Shown one piece after another: positions 27,049 to 35,799 of a DNA stretch of 64,000 nucleotides. This DNA is from Leptobacterium flavescens (lineage in GTDB: Bacteria; Bacteroidota; Bacteroidia; Flavobacteriales; Flavobacteriaceae). Under the pieces are notes generated by a model. It ran no database searches, was not told the origin of the DNA, and was given only the letters and a program-made list of their open reading frames with translations. A program made the translations under genes and the position numbers. Where the stretch lies: contig NZ_JAABOO010000003.1 of assembly GCF_010671605.1 (NCBI RefSeq), positions 747,993 to 811,992 of the forward strand, read 5' to 3'. Position 1 is the stretch's first letter. Each line of letters starts with the position of its first letter.

Positions 27049-27831
27049 ATGAGCGAATCAATACAACTTACTATTGATAAGGGTGTAGCTTTTATAAGGC
27101 TAAACCGCCCGGAGGTATTTAATAGTTTTAACAGGGAAATGGCCCTTAATCTGCAGGCTAAACTGGATGACTGCGAGAGTAATGATGAGGTAAGAGCGAT
27201 AGTGCTTTCGGGGAATGGCAAAGCCTTCTGTGCAGGCCAGGACCTTAAGGAAGTAACCAATCCCGATGAGCATCCCGGATTCAGGAAAATACTGGAAGAG
27301 CATTATAATCCCATTATAGAACGTATACGGCAAATTGAAAAACCCATCATAGGTGCGGTTAACGGTGTGGCTGCCGGAGCAGGAGCAAATATTGCCCTGG
27401 CATGCGATGTGGTGGTAGCATCTGAAGCAGCTGCATTTATTCAGGCTTTTAGTAAAATAGGCTTGATCCCTGATAGCGCGGGAACCTTTTTCCTTCCCAG
27501 ACTGATAGGTTTTCAGAAAGCATCGGCGCTGGCCATGCTCGGAGATAAAATAGATGCGGTGGAAGCAGAACGGATCGGGATGATCTACAAATACGTTCCG
27601 GCAGAAAGTTTTGAAGAGGAAATACAGAAACTGGCCTTTAAAATGGCGGCAATGCCAACCAGAGCATTTGCGCTTACTAAAAAAGCATTGAATGCATCTT
27701 TGGTAAACGATCTGACTGCACAACTGGCCCTGGAATCCGATTTACAGATCCAGGCGAGCGAAACCCATGATTATAATGAAGGGGTAAACGCTTTTGTGGA
27801 AAAGCGAAAACCAAATTTTACCGGAAAATAA
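27049..27831 (+). CDS. paaG: 1,2-epoxyphenylacetyl-CoA isomerase PaaG (crotonase family)
   Basis: The 260-residue crotonase-fold enzyme turns the ring epoxide into an oxepin-CoA. Oxyanion-hole regions are AFCAGQDLKEV (about 62-72) and GVAAGAGANIALACD (about 105-119). The first crotonase gene after the epoxidase genes is usually paaG; a paaF-like relative lies at 34067. The assignment rests on order and overall similarity. Confidence 0.87.
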   Translation: MSESIQLTIDKGVAFIRLNRPEVFNSFNREMALNLQAKLDDCESNDEVRAIVLSGNGKAFCAGQDLKEVTNPDEHPGFRKILEEHYNPIIERIRQIEKPIIGAVNGVAAGAGANIALACDVVVASEAAAFIQAFSKIGLIPDSAGTFFLPRLIGFQKASALAMLGDKIDAVEAERIGMIYKYVPAESFEEEIQKLAFKMAAMPTRAFALTKKALNASLVNDLTAQLALESDLQIQASETHDYNEGVNAFVEKRKPNFTGK

Positions 27832-27844
27832 TAGAAAAAGTAAT

Positions 27845-27881
27845 AAATGTAAAAGTTAGCAAACAAGCTTCTTTTACATTT
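27845..27881. other. Hairpin between paaG and paaH
   Basis: AAATGTAAAAG and CTTTTACATTT form a perfect 11-bp stem with a 15-base loop, followed by T residues. It lies inside an otherwise tight operon, so it may weaken read-through or mark an mRNA-processing site. Confidence 0.5.
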
Positions 27882-27897
27882 TTGATTTAAAAGATAT

Positions 27898-29061
27898 ATG
27901 ATCAAAAAGGTAGGAATCATCGGTTCGGGAACAATGGGAAGTGGAATTGCCCAGGTAGCAGCAACCGCAGATTGTAGTGTTAAGGTGTTTGATACCAACC
28001 TGGATGCTTTGGACAGGAGCAAAAATGTCCTGGAAAAAGTATTGACAAGGCTGGTGGAAAAAGGAAGAATTGATACGGAGGAAAAACAAAGAATACAGGG
28101 CAATATCAGTTACGTACATACCCTGAAGGATCTGGGAGATTCTCATCTGATCATCGAGGCCATCGTAGAGAAACTGGATATCAAGCAAAAAGTCTTTTCA
28201 GAACTGGAAACATATATTGCTCCGGACAGTATTCTGGCGTCCAACACTTCTTCTTTGTCCATAGCTTCTATTGCCGCAGCTTGCGACAGACCGGATCGGG
28301 TAGTAGGGATACATTTTTTCAATCCTGCTCCACTGATGAAACTGGTAGAGGTCGTTCCTGCCGTACAAACGAGTGCTGATGTGCTGGACAAAGCGGTAAC
28401 GACCATTAAGGAATGGAAAAAAGTGGTAGCGGTGGCTAAAGATACTCCCGGGTTTATTGTAAACCGTGTTGCCAGACCGTTTTACGGAGAAGCTCTGAGA
28501 ATATATGAAGAAGGATTGGCAGATTTTGCAACGATTGACTGGGCTTTAAAGACAAAAGGAGGCTTCAGGATGGGGCCTTTTGAACTGATGGATTTTATCG
28601 GGAATGATGTGAATTATACGGTAACGGAAACCGTATTTACAGCCTTTTATTACGATGCGAGGTACAGACCTTCCTTCACTCAAAAACGCTTGTCTGAAGC
28701 GGGTTATCTCGGAAGAAAATCAGGAAGAGGATATTACGATTATACAGAAGGAGCGGAGAAGCCGGAACCTGAACAGGATGAAGCTTTGGCTAAAGAGATA
28801 TTTGAAAGGGTACTTGTAATGCTGATCAATGAAGCAGCCGATGCGCTGTTCCTGAATATCGCATCCGCAGAAGATATAGATAATGCCATGACCAGGGGAG
28901 TGAATTATCCGAAGGGGTTACTCTCATGGGCAGATGAAATGGGGATTGATTGGTGTGTAAAGACATTGGACGGACTCTACGATGAATATCATGAAGACCG
29001 ATACAGGTGCAGCCCGTTGCTGAGAAAAATGAATCAAAAAGGAGAAACTTTTTTTAATTAA
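27898..29061 (+). CDS. paaH: 3-hydroxyadipyl-CoA dehydrogenase PaaH
   Basis: A 387-residue NAD-dependent 3-hydroxyacyl-CoA dehydrogenase. The Rossmann motif is GSGTMGSGIAQ (about 9-19); HFFNPAPLMKLVEVV (about 139-153) and NRVARPFYGEA mark the catalytic and C-terminal parts. It oxidises 3-hydroxyadipyl-CoA late in the phenylacetate pathway. It is somewhat longer than simple dehydrogenases of about 285 residues because a second C-terminal domain is present. Confidence 0.93.
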   Translation: MIKKVGIIGSGTMGSGIAQVAATADCSVKVFDTNLDALDRSKNVLEKVLTRLVEKGRIDTEEKQRIQGNISYVHTLKDLGDSHLIIEAIVEKLDIKQKVFSELETYIAPDSILASNTSSLSIASIAAACDRPDRVVGIHFFNPAPLMKLVEVVPAVQTSADVLDKAVTTIKEWKKVVAVAKDTPGFIVNRVARPFYGEALRIYEEGLADFATIDWALKTKGGFRMGPFELMDFIGNDVNYTVTETVFTAFYYDARYRPSFTQKRLSEAGYLGRKSGRGYYDYTEGAEKPEPEQDEALAKEIFERVLVMLINEAADALFLNIASAEDIDNAMTRGVNYPKGLLSWADEMGIDWCVKTLDGLYDEYHEDRYRCSPLLRKMNQKGETFFN

Positions 29062-29064
29062 TAT

Positions 29065-29475
29065 ATGATCAAAGGAGAAGCTATTCCACATAAGATGTTA
29101 AGTCTTGATCCTTTCAGCAGATGGCTGGGGATTGAAATTCTGAGTTGCGAGATAGGAAGTTGTAAAGTGGGAATGACAGTCAGAAAAGAAATGCTTAACA
29201 GTATGGGAAAGGCTCATGGAGGGATCAGTTATGCCCTGGCAGATACCGCCTTTGGATTTGCAGCTAATACGCATGGCAAATATGCGGTTTCTATTGAAAC
29301 TTCAATTAATCATATAGAAGCACTGGAGGAAGGCGATTATATCGTTGCCGAATCAACTATAGAAAAAGTAAAGAATAAATTAGGTTTTAATATTATAGAA
29401 GTTAAAAGAGGAGACGAGTTGATAGCCCTGTTCAAGGGAATAGTATACCGTACTGCTAAGGACTGGGAGGAATAA
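29065..29475 (+). CDS. paaI: Phenylacetate-pathway thioesterase PaaI
   Basis: A 136-residue hotdog-fold acyl-CoA thioesterase, with GKAHGGISYALADTAFGFAAN (read in parts) in the central helix region. PaaI removes CoA from dead-end or ring-hydroxylated products and protects the CoA pool. It begins 3 bases after paaH. Confidence 0.92.
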   Translation: MIKGEAIPHKMLSLDPFSRWLGIEILSCEIGSCKVGMTVRKEMLNSMGKAHGGISYALADTAFGFAANTHGKYAVSIETSINHIEALEEGDYIVAESTIEKVKNKLGFNIIEVKRGDELIALFKGIVYRTAKDWEE

Positions 29476-29490
29476 ATTTTAGTAAGGAAA

Positions 29491-30042
29491 ATGGGAAGCT
29501 TTTTTAAGACAAAGATCAATATTGAAAAAATAATGGCCTTTCTCGCTTTTGTAGTAAGTATTTGCACGCTCTACCTTTTCTTTCATCAGACTTCGCTCAT
29601 GAGAAAACAGCAATATGCTAGTGTACTCCCATATCTGGAAGTCGGAAATACCGAAAATAACGGTAATTACGGTTTTGTTTTGAATAATAATGGAATAGGC
29701 CCTGCTTTTATTGAGGAAATAAATATTCATTATAAGGATTCGGTATATCGCAATACGGATATTAATGATTTTTATGTCAAAGTGATGGTAAAGCAGGACA
29801 CCCTGTTTAAAGGATCGACTGTTTTTCATTCCACGATCAGGAAAGGAATGCTTGTTCCGGAGAGGGAAGTAAAGTATATGCTCGGATTAAGAAAGGAAGT
29901 AAAGAATTTTGAGATACTGCATCAGCAATTGCGGGAATGGTTGAATAATAAAATTAGAGTAGAAATAAAATATTCGTCAGTCTATAAGGAAAAGTGGCGT
30001 ATTATATACCCGGGGCAGGACACTCCGGAAAAAATTAAATAA
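29491..30042 (+). CDS. Membrane-anchored protein of unknown function inside the paa operon
   Basis: A 183-residue protein with one N-terminal membrane helix (about 14-33) followed by a beta-rich soluble domain (YGFVLNNNGIGPAFIEEINIHY). I recognise no family. It lies 15 bases after paaI and 86 bases before the thiolase gene, in the same direction, so it is probably co-transcribed. Its A/T content appears higher than that of its neighbours, which could mean a late insertion. No role in phenylacetate breakdown can be assigned. Confidence 0.7.
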   Translation: MGSFFKTKINIEKIMAFLAFVVSICTLYLFFHQTSLMRKQQYASVLPYLEVGNTENNGNYGFVLNNNGIGPAFIEEINIHYKDSVYRNTDINDFYVKVMVKQDTLFKGSTVFHSTIRKGMLVPEREVKYMLGLRKEVKNFEILHQQLREWLNNKIRVEIKYSSVYKEKWRIIYPGQDTPEKIK

Positions 30043-30094
30043 AAGAAAAAAGCAAATAAAGGATGAATGTGTTGATAGTGAGAAGAAGTTTCAG

Positions 30095-30122
30095 ATTCAA
30101 CATTTAGCATTCAAAATTCAAC
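30095..30122 (+). repeat. Four tandem heptads of the ATTCAAC type
   Basis: Four adjacent 7-base units: ATTCAAC, ATTTAGC, ATTCAAA, ATTCAAC. They end 6 bases before the thiolase start. A closely related array lies at 31390-31417. Confidence 0.6.
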
Positions 30123-30128
30123 AATAGA

Positions 30129-31352
30129 ATGAAAGAAGCATTTATCATAGATGGAATAAGAACAGCCATCGGAAAATATAAAGGAACCCTGTCGGCCGTA
30201 AGGGTAGACGATCTGGGAGCCATTGTTATTAAGGAACTGATGAAGAGGAATTCGGATGTTCCGGCAGAGGCCATAGATGATGTGATCATGGGATGTGCCA
30301 ATCAGGCGGGAGAAGATAACAGGAATGTAGCGAGAATGTGCCTTTTACTGGCAGGATTGCCCTGGTCGGTACCCGGAGAAACGGTAAACAGGCTTTGTAG
30401 CTCGGGAATGTCGGCAATTATACATGCCAACCGGGCGATAAAGGCCGGAGACGGTGATGTTTTTATAGCGGGAGGAGTAGAGAATATGACGCGCGGACCC
30501 TACGCTATTGCCAAACCTTCTTCAGCCTTCGGAACCGATGCCAAAATGTACGATACCAGTTTCGGATGGAGGTTTATCAATCCTAAGATGCATGAACTCT
30601 ACGGGACTGACGGAATGGGAATGACAGCCGAAAACCTGGTGGATAAATTCAATATCTCCAGAGAAGATCAGGATAAGTTTGCTCACTGGAGCCAGGTAAA
30701 AGCCACTAAAGCCCAGGAATCCGGCAGACTTGCTAAAGAGATCGTAAATGTGGAGATCCCTCAGAGAAAAAAGGATCCGATTAATTTCAATTCGGACGAA
30801 TTTATAAAACCCACTACCACTCCTGAGATCCTGGCTAAACTGAGACCGGCTTTCAGAAAAGAGGAAAAAGGAGGTACGGTAACTGCGGGTAATGCTTCCG
30901 GATTGAATGACGGAGCGGCAGCTACCCTGATCGCTTCCTCGGATGCAGTAGAAAAATACGGATTGAAGCCTATGGCAAAGATCGTTTCATCGGCAGTCGT
31001 GGGTGTGGAACCCAGGATTATGGGGATAGGTCCTGTATTTGCCAGTAGAAAAGCCCTGGAAAAAGCCGGATTGACATTGGATGAAATGGACATCATTGAG
31101 ATAAATGAAGCTTTTGCAGCGCAGAGCCTTGCCTGTACAAGAGAACTCGGATTGGCAGATGACGATCCGAGGATCAATCCTAACGGAGGAGCTATTGCAA
31201 TCGGTCACCCATTAGGAGTTACAGGAGCAAGAATAATGCATTCGGCTGCTTTAGAACTGCAGGAGAGCAATAAGAAATACGCCCTGGTAACCATGTGCGT
31301 AGGTGTCGGGCAGGGATATGCCACTATCATTGAAAATGTAAATGTAGAATAA
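30129..31352 (+). CDS. paaJ: 3-oxoadipyl-CoA / 3-oxo-5,6-dehydrosuberyl-CoA thiolase PaaJ
   Basis: A 407-residue thiolase that cleaves the beta-oxidation intermediates of the pathway to acetyl-CoA and succinyl-CoA. The nucleophile Cys is in NRLCSSGMSAI (about 87-97), and the C-terminal motifs NEAFAAQSLA, GHPLGVTGAR and CVGVGQG are present. Length is normal for the family. It could equally be named pcaF; the surrounding genes favour paaJ. Confidence 0.92.
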   Translation: MKEAFIIDGIRTAIGKYKGTLSAVRVDDLGAIVIKELMKRNSDVPAEAIDDVIMGCANQAGEDNRNVARMCLLLAGLPWSVPGETVNRLCSSGMSAIIHANRAIKAGDGDVFIAGGVENMTRGPYAIAKPSSAFGTDAKMYDTSFGWRFINPKMHELYGTDGMGMTAENLVDKFNISREDQDKFAHWSQVKATKAQESGRLAKEIVNVEIPQRKKDPINFNSDEFIKPTTTPEILAKLRPAFRKEEKGGTVTAGNASGLNDGAAATLIASSDAVEKYGLKPMAKIVSSAVVGVEPRIMGIGPVFASRKALEKAGLTLDEMDIIEINEAFAAQSLACTRELGLADDDPRINPNGGAIAIGHPLGVTGARIMHSAALELQESNKKYALVTMCVGVGQGYATIIENVNVE

Positions 31353-31389
31353 CGAATATGGAATAATGAAACGAATGCTGAACTTCAGA

Positions 31390-31417
31390 ATTCAACATTC
31401 AACATTCAAAATTCAAG
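31390..31417 (+). repeat. Four tandem heptads of the ATTCAAC type
   Basis: Four adjacent units: ATTCAAC, ATTCAAC, ATTCAAA, ATTCAAG, in the gap before paaZ. The 14 bases CATTCAAAATTCAA are identical to part of the array at 30095-30122. Confidence 0.6.
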
Positions 31418-31436
31418 AATAAAGATCCGATTCATT

Positions 31437-33941
31437 ATGACTAAAATAGGAAATTATATTACCGGTAAATGGGTAGATGGTAAAGGAGAACATACTCCAG
31501 TCTATGATTCTGTCACTGGCGAATTTATAGCGCATTCTACCACAGACGGCCTGGATATTCCGGAAGTGCTTCAATACGGAAGGACAACGGGAGGGGCTGT
31601 GCTTCGTAAAATGACCTTCCAGGAAAGAGGGAATATGCTTAAAAAACTGGCATTGTACCTCACCAAACGCAAGGATAAGTTTTATGAATTGAGTTATAGA
31701 ACAGGAGCAACCAAAATAGATAGCTGGATAGATATAGAAGGAGGATTTGGGAATTTGTTTGCCAATGCTTCTTTAAGAAAACTCTTTCCCAATCAATCTT
31801 ATCACGTAGAGGGAGAACCGATCGACCTGTCGCGTGGCGGACGCTTTATGGCACATCATATTATGGTTCCCAAAAGAGGGGTAGCTGTTCATATAAACGC
31901 TTTTAATTTCCCTGTCTGGGGGATGCTGGAAAAATGTGCGGTAAACTGGATGGCCGGAATGCCGGCAGTGGTTTTACCGGCACCGCAAACCGCGTATCTG
32001 GCAGAGGCTGTGGTAAAAGAGATCATCGATTCAGGAATACTTCCCGAAGGAGCCCTTCAGTTACTGAGTGGTCTGACAAAGAATATCCTCGATACGGTAG
32101 GATCTCAGGATGTAGTGACTTTTACGGGATCGGCAAGTACAGGAAGATTACTTAAAGCACATCCGAGGATCGTTCAGGAAGCAGTTCCCTTTACAATGGA
32201 AGCAGATTCCCTTAACGCATCTGTTCTCGGAGAAGATGCCAAACCGGGCACACCGGAATTTGACCTTTTCATAAAAGAAGTAAGAAATGAAATGACGGTA
32301 AAATGCGGGCAGAAATGTACCGCTATACGAAGGATCATTGTTCCTGAAAACCTCATGGAAGATGTACAGATTGCTTTAGGAAAACAACTGGACAAGGTAA
32401 CCATCGGAGACCCCCGACTTAAGGAGGTAAGAATGGGAGCCCTGGTAAGCAGGGATCAGTTGGCCGAAGTAAAGAACAGAGTTAATGAAATTGCCAAAAC
32501 GGCACAGATCGTATATGGAGATCTGGACAAGATAGAAACGGTTGGGGCAGACGCCGAAAAAGGAGCGTTTATCAAACCTATCCTCCTGAGAGAGGACGAT
32601 CCGTTTAAAAATACTGCAGTACATGAAACGGAGGCATTCGGACCTGTAAGTACCATTATGCCTTATAAGAACCTGGAAGAAGCTATCGAACTCAGCCATA
32701 TGGGTAAAGGTTCCCTGGTATCTTCCATAGCTACTTATGATGATAAAGCTGCAAAGGAATATGTAGTAGGGGCAGCCAGCCATCACGGACGTATCCTGGT
32801 ATTGAACAGAGAAAATGCCAAGCAGAGTACGGGGCACGGATCCCCGCTTCCGAACCTGGTTCACGGAGGACCCGGAAGAGCAGGAGGAGGAGAAGAAATG
32901 GGTGGAATGCGCGGTGTGAAGCACTATATGCAGCGTTGCGCAGTTCAGGGAACCCCGACAACATTAACCGAGATTACCGGGATTTATCAGGCTAATGCCA
33001 AGTATAAAGAAGCAGAAAAGCATCCTTTTGCGTATTACTGGGAGGATATAGAGCCTGGAATGTCCATTAAAACACATAAGAGAACGATCACAGATTCAGA
33101 TATCATCAACTTTGCAAACCTGACCTGGGATCACTTCTATGCACATACAGATATCACTTCCCTTAAGGGATCTATTTTTGAAAAGCGTACCGCTCACGGA
33201 TACTTTATCCTGGCAGCAGCGGCAGGTCTTTTTGTATACCCGAACAAAGGTCCGGTAGCAGCAAACTACGGTTTGGAAGAATGCCGTTTTTTACGTCCGC
33301 TTTATCACAACGATACTGTTTATGTGAGATTGACCTGTAAACAGAAGGTAGACAGGGATTCCAGAGGAAAAGAACTGCCAAGCGGAATTGCAAAGTGGTT
33401 TGTTGAGGTCTTCGACCAGGAGAATGAACTTGCAGCGGTGGCAACCATCCTGACCATGGTTCAGAAAAGATCGCCTTTTGAAGAGATAAACCGCTCCAAT
33501 ATTGAAACCTATCTCGGTAAATTAACCGAAGATTCCAAAGGAGCCTGGGGAATACTGACACCACAGCATATGATAGAGCATCTGGAGAACAGTCTCAGAA
33601 TTGCAAGTGGAGAGATTGCAGGTATTGAAATTGCAACCCCGGCAGAATACCTTGAGAAGGTACAGGAGATGGTATACAACCATAACCCAATGCCAAAGGA
33701 GTATGCACATCCCTTACTTAAAAAAGGAGAGCTGGAAGAGCTGAGACATGCAAACCTGGAAGAGGCAAAAGCCAAATTCCTGGAGGCTTATGATCAGTTC
33801 GAAGCTTATTTTAAAGAAAACCCGGAAGCTATTACCATAGATCCGGTTTTCGGGGAAATGGAAAAATTTGAGTGGGATCTGCTTAACAAGAAGCATTTTA
33901 ATCATCATTTTTCACAATTCGGATTGCTATCCGAACTGTGA
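31437..33941 (+). CDS. paaZ: PaaZ: aldehyde dehydrogenase / oxepin-CoA hydrolase with extra DUF1569-like domain
   Basis: PaaZ opens the oxepin-CoA ring and oxidises the aldehyde formed. The 834-residue product has an aldehyde dehydrogenase domain (about 1-515; catalytic CGQKC near 288-292) and a MaoC-like hydratase domain (about 530-680; TWDHFYAHTD). About 150 more residues follow. The usual PaaZ ends near 680. The extra part (TPQHMIEHLENS, then NKKHFNHHFSQFGL at the end) resembles DUF1569 of the DinB superfamily, a four-helix fold that often binds a metal through histidines. The DUF1569 call is from motif memory, not a search. Confidence 0.9.
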   Translation: MTKIGNYITGKWVDGKGEHTPVYDSVTGEFIAHSTTDGLDIPEVLQYGRTTGGAVLRKMTFQERGNMLKKLALYLTKRKDKFYELSYRTGATKIDSWIDIEGGFGNLFANASLRKLFPNQSYHVEGEPIDLSRGGRFMAHHIMVPKRGVAVHINAFNFPVWGMLEKCAVNWMAGMPAVVLPAPQTAYLAEAVVKEIIDSGILPEGALQLLSGLTKNILDTVGSQDVVTFTGSASTGRLLKAHPRIVQEAVPFTMEADSLNASVLGEDAKPGTPEFDLFIKEVRNEMTVKCGQKCTAIRRIIVPENLMEDVQIALGKQLDKVTIGDPRLKEVRMGALVSRDQLAEVKNRVNEIAKTAQIVYGDLDKIETVGADAEKGAFIKPILLREDDPFKNTAVHETEAFGPVSTIMPYKNLEEAIELSHMGKGSLVSSIATYDDKAAKEYVVGAASHHGRILVLNRENAKQSTGHGSPLPNLVHGGPGRAGGGEEMGGMRGVKHYMQRCAVQGTPTTLTEITGIYQANAKYKEAEKHPFAYYWEDIEPGMSIKTHKRTITDSDIINFANLTWDHFYAHTDITSLKGSIFEKRTAHGYFILAAAAGLFVYPNKGPVAANYGLEECRFLRPLYHNDTVYVRLTCKQKVDRDSRGKELPSGIAKWFVEVFDQENELAAVATILTMVQKRSPFEEINRSNIETYLGKLTEDSKGAWGILTPQHMIEHLENSLRIASGEIAGIEIATPAEYLEKVQEMVYNHNPMPKEYAHPLLKKGELEELRHANLEEAKAKFLEAYDQFEAYFKENPEAITIDPVFGEMEKFEWDLLNKKHFNHHFSQFGLLSEL

Positions 33942-34038
33942 AAAATTCCCATGAAAAAGGGAAACCAAAAAATTAAAAAGAAAATCCTGATAGGAAGGAT
34001 TTAAACAGTGAATTAAAGTAATATTTAAAATGAAAAGA

Positions 34039-34056
34039 TTTCCACTTTTGTGGAAA
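34039..34056 (+). other. Hairpin just before the paaF-like start codon
   Basis: TTTCCAC-TTTT-GTGGAAA is a 7-bp stem with 4-base loop ending 10 bases before the ATG at 34067. It could affect translation or mRNA stability; there is no T-run. Confidence 0.4.
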
Positions 34057-34066
34057 CACTAATAAG

Positions 34067-34819
34067 ATGACAAAACCATACGTACATATAGATATACAGG
34101 ATGGGATCGGGACAATTGAATTTTTTCACCCAGCCCATAATTCCCTGCCTGGTGATATTTTAAGCCAGCTGGCTAAAACCATAACCGTAGCCGGAGAAAA
34201 TGAAGATATAAAGGTAATTGTATTGAAAAGTGGAGGCGATCGTACATTTTGTGCAGGAGCCAGCTTTAAAGAACTGATAAATATTAATGATGAGGCTACA
34301 GGAAAGGTGTTCTTTTCAGGTTTTGCCAATGTTATCAATGCCATGAGAAAATGCCCTAAATTCATTATCGGGCGCGTACAGGGAAAGACTGTCGGAGGAG
34401 GAGTAGGTATTGCATCGGCAATGGATTACTGTATGGCTACCAAATTTGCCTCTATTAAACTCAGTGAGCTTAATGTGGGGATAGGTCCTTTCGTGGTCGG
34501 GCCTGCAGTTGAACGTAAACTGGGCTTATCGGGAATGTCACAGATTGCCATAGATGCCAATACTTTTTATCCGGCTTCCTGGGCTCAGGAAAAAGGATTG
34601 TTCACTCAGGTGTTCGACAGTACGGAAGAATTGGATGAAGGTGTAAAAGCCTTTGCGGAAAACCTGTGCAATTACAACCCGGAAGCAATGAAAGAGATGA
34701 AAAAAATGTTCTGGCAGGGCACAGAGCACTGGGATACCTTACTGGCAGAAAGAGCTTCTATAAGCGGAAGACTGGTTCTGTCTGATTTTACGAAGGAAAC
34801 CCTGAAGAGGTTTAAATAA
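34067..34819 (+). CDS. paaF: Enoyl-CoA hydratase/isomerase, probable PaaF
   Basis: A 250-residue crotonase-family enzyme. Motifs are TFCAGASFKEL (about 60-70) and GKTVGGGVGIASAMDYCMAT (about 107-126). In the pathway PaaF hydrates 2,3-dehydroadipyl-CoA. It is more divergent than the PaaG-like gene at 27049, so an isomerase role or another crotonase reaction remains possible. It is 125 bases after paaZ, the widest gap in the cluster. Confidence 0.75.
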   Translation: MTKPYVHIDIQDGIGTIEFFHPAHNSLPGDILSQLAKTITVAGENEDIKVIVLKSGGDRTFCAGASFKELININDEATGKVFFSGFANVINAMRKCPKFIIGRVQGKTVGGGVGIASAMDYCMATKFASIKLSELNVGIGPFVVGPAVERKLGLSGMSQIAIDANTFYPASWAQEKGLFTQVFDSTEELDEGVKAFAENLCNYNPEAMKEMKKMFWQGTEHWDTLLAERASISGRLVLSDFTKETLKRFK

Positions 34820-34849
34820 AGAATTAGGGACAGAATTTGAAAAGCAAAA

Positions 34850-35188
34850 ATGGTTAATTATCATAACAGAAAGTTCAAAGCTGTCAGGAATACGGAAAAC
34901 GGAGAGACATCTGAGGAAACGATCTTTCATTATAAGCAATACGGAAATATCGTAAGCTCAGATTATTCGGGAGGAAATATTGTAAGGGGAAATCTTATTG
35001 GGATTGTTTCCTTAAACGGAACCATAGACATGAGATACCACCAGGTCAATATAAAGGGAGAGCTGATGACAGGAACCTGTACCTCTATCCCGGAGGTGCT
35101 TGCCGACGGAAAGATAAGATTGCATGAAAAATGGCAATGGACCAGTGGAGATAAAAGTGAAGGATATTCAATAATAGAAGAATTGTAA
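34850..35188 (+). CDS. Small beta-rich protein of unknown function in the paa cluster
   Basis: A 112-residue soluble protein with no signal peptide. The pattern suggests repeated beta strands (FHYKQYGNIVSSDYSGGNIVRGNLIG, GTIDMRYHQVNIKGELMTG; read in parts), as in small beta-barrels that bind ligands. Relatives in Bacteroidota are sometimes labelled as N-acetylglutamate synthase homologues, but I see no acetyltransferase motif and do not accept that name. It lies 30 bases after the paaF-like gene and 2 bases before paaY. Confidence 0.72.
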   Translation: MVNYHNRKFKAVRNTENGETSEETIFHYKQYGNIVSSDYSGGNIVRGNLIGIVSLNGTIDMRYHQVNIKGELMTGTCTSIPEVLADGKIRLHEKWQWTSGDKSEGYSIIEEL

Positions 35189-35190
35189 AT

Positions 35191-35787
35191 ATGATCTATT
35201 CATTTAAAGGATTTATACCGGTAGTTCACGAAAGCGCGTTTATTCACCCTCAGGCGGCGGTAACGGGAAATGTGATTATCGGAAAAGATGTTTACGTCGG
35301 ACCCGGAGCAGCTATTCGCGGCGACTGGGGAGAAATTGTTATTGAAGACGGATGTAATGTACAGGAAAATTGTACCCTGCATATGTTTCCCGGAAAGAGT
35401 ATGAGGTTAAAAGAAGGAGCTCATATAGGCCATGGAGCTATTATTCACGGGGCCAATATCGGAAGGAATGTATTGGTGGGAATGAATTCGGTACTGATGG
35501 ACGATGTGGAAATAGGTGATGAATGTATCATCGGGGCCCTGGCTTTCATTAAAGCAGAGACCGTGATCCCGGACAGGAAACTGGTAGTGGGGAATCCGGC
35601 TAAAATTATTAAGGATGTAAGCGATGAAATGATCGCATGGAAGACCAAAGGTACTGCCTTGTATCAGAAGTTGCCGAAAGATTGTTACGGATCCCTCCGA
35701 GCTGTGGAGCCGTTGAGGGAGATACCTGAAGACAGACCTACCCAGGAAGCTTTTTACAAAACTCTGGAGGAATTCAGGAAAAAATAA
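35191..35787 (+). CDS. paaY: PaaY-like gamma-carbonic-anhydrase-family hexapeptide protein
   Basis: A 198-residue left-handed beta-helix protein with hexapeptide repeats (VTGNVIIGKDVYVGPGAAI, HGAIIHGANIGRNVLVG). His residues in the GHGAIIHGA region match the zinc site of the gamma class. PaaY is reported to act as a thioesterase on ring-hydroxylated CoA side products. Context supports this name. Confidence 0.88.
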   Translation: MIYSFKGFIPVVHESAFIHPQAAVTGNVIIGKDVYVGPGAAIRGDWGEIVIEDGCNVQENCTLHMFPGKSMRLKEGAHIGHGAIIHGANIGRNVLVGMNSVLMDDVEIGDECIIGALAFIKAETVIPDRKLVVGNPAKIIKDVSDEMIAWKTKGTALYQKLPKDCYGSLRAVEPLREIPEDRPTQEAFYKTLEEFRKK

Positions 35788-35799
35788 ACGTATTATTAT

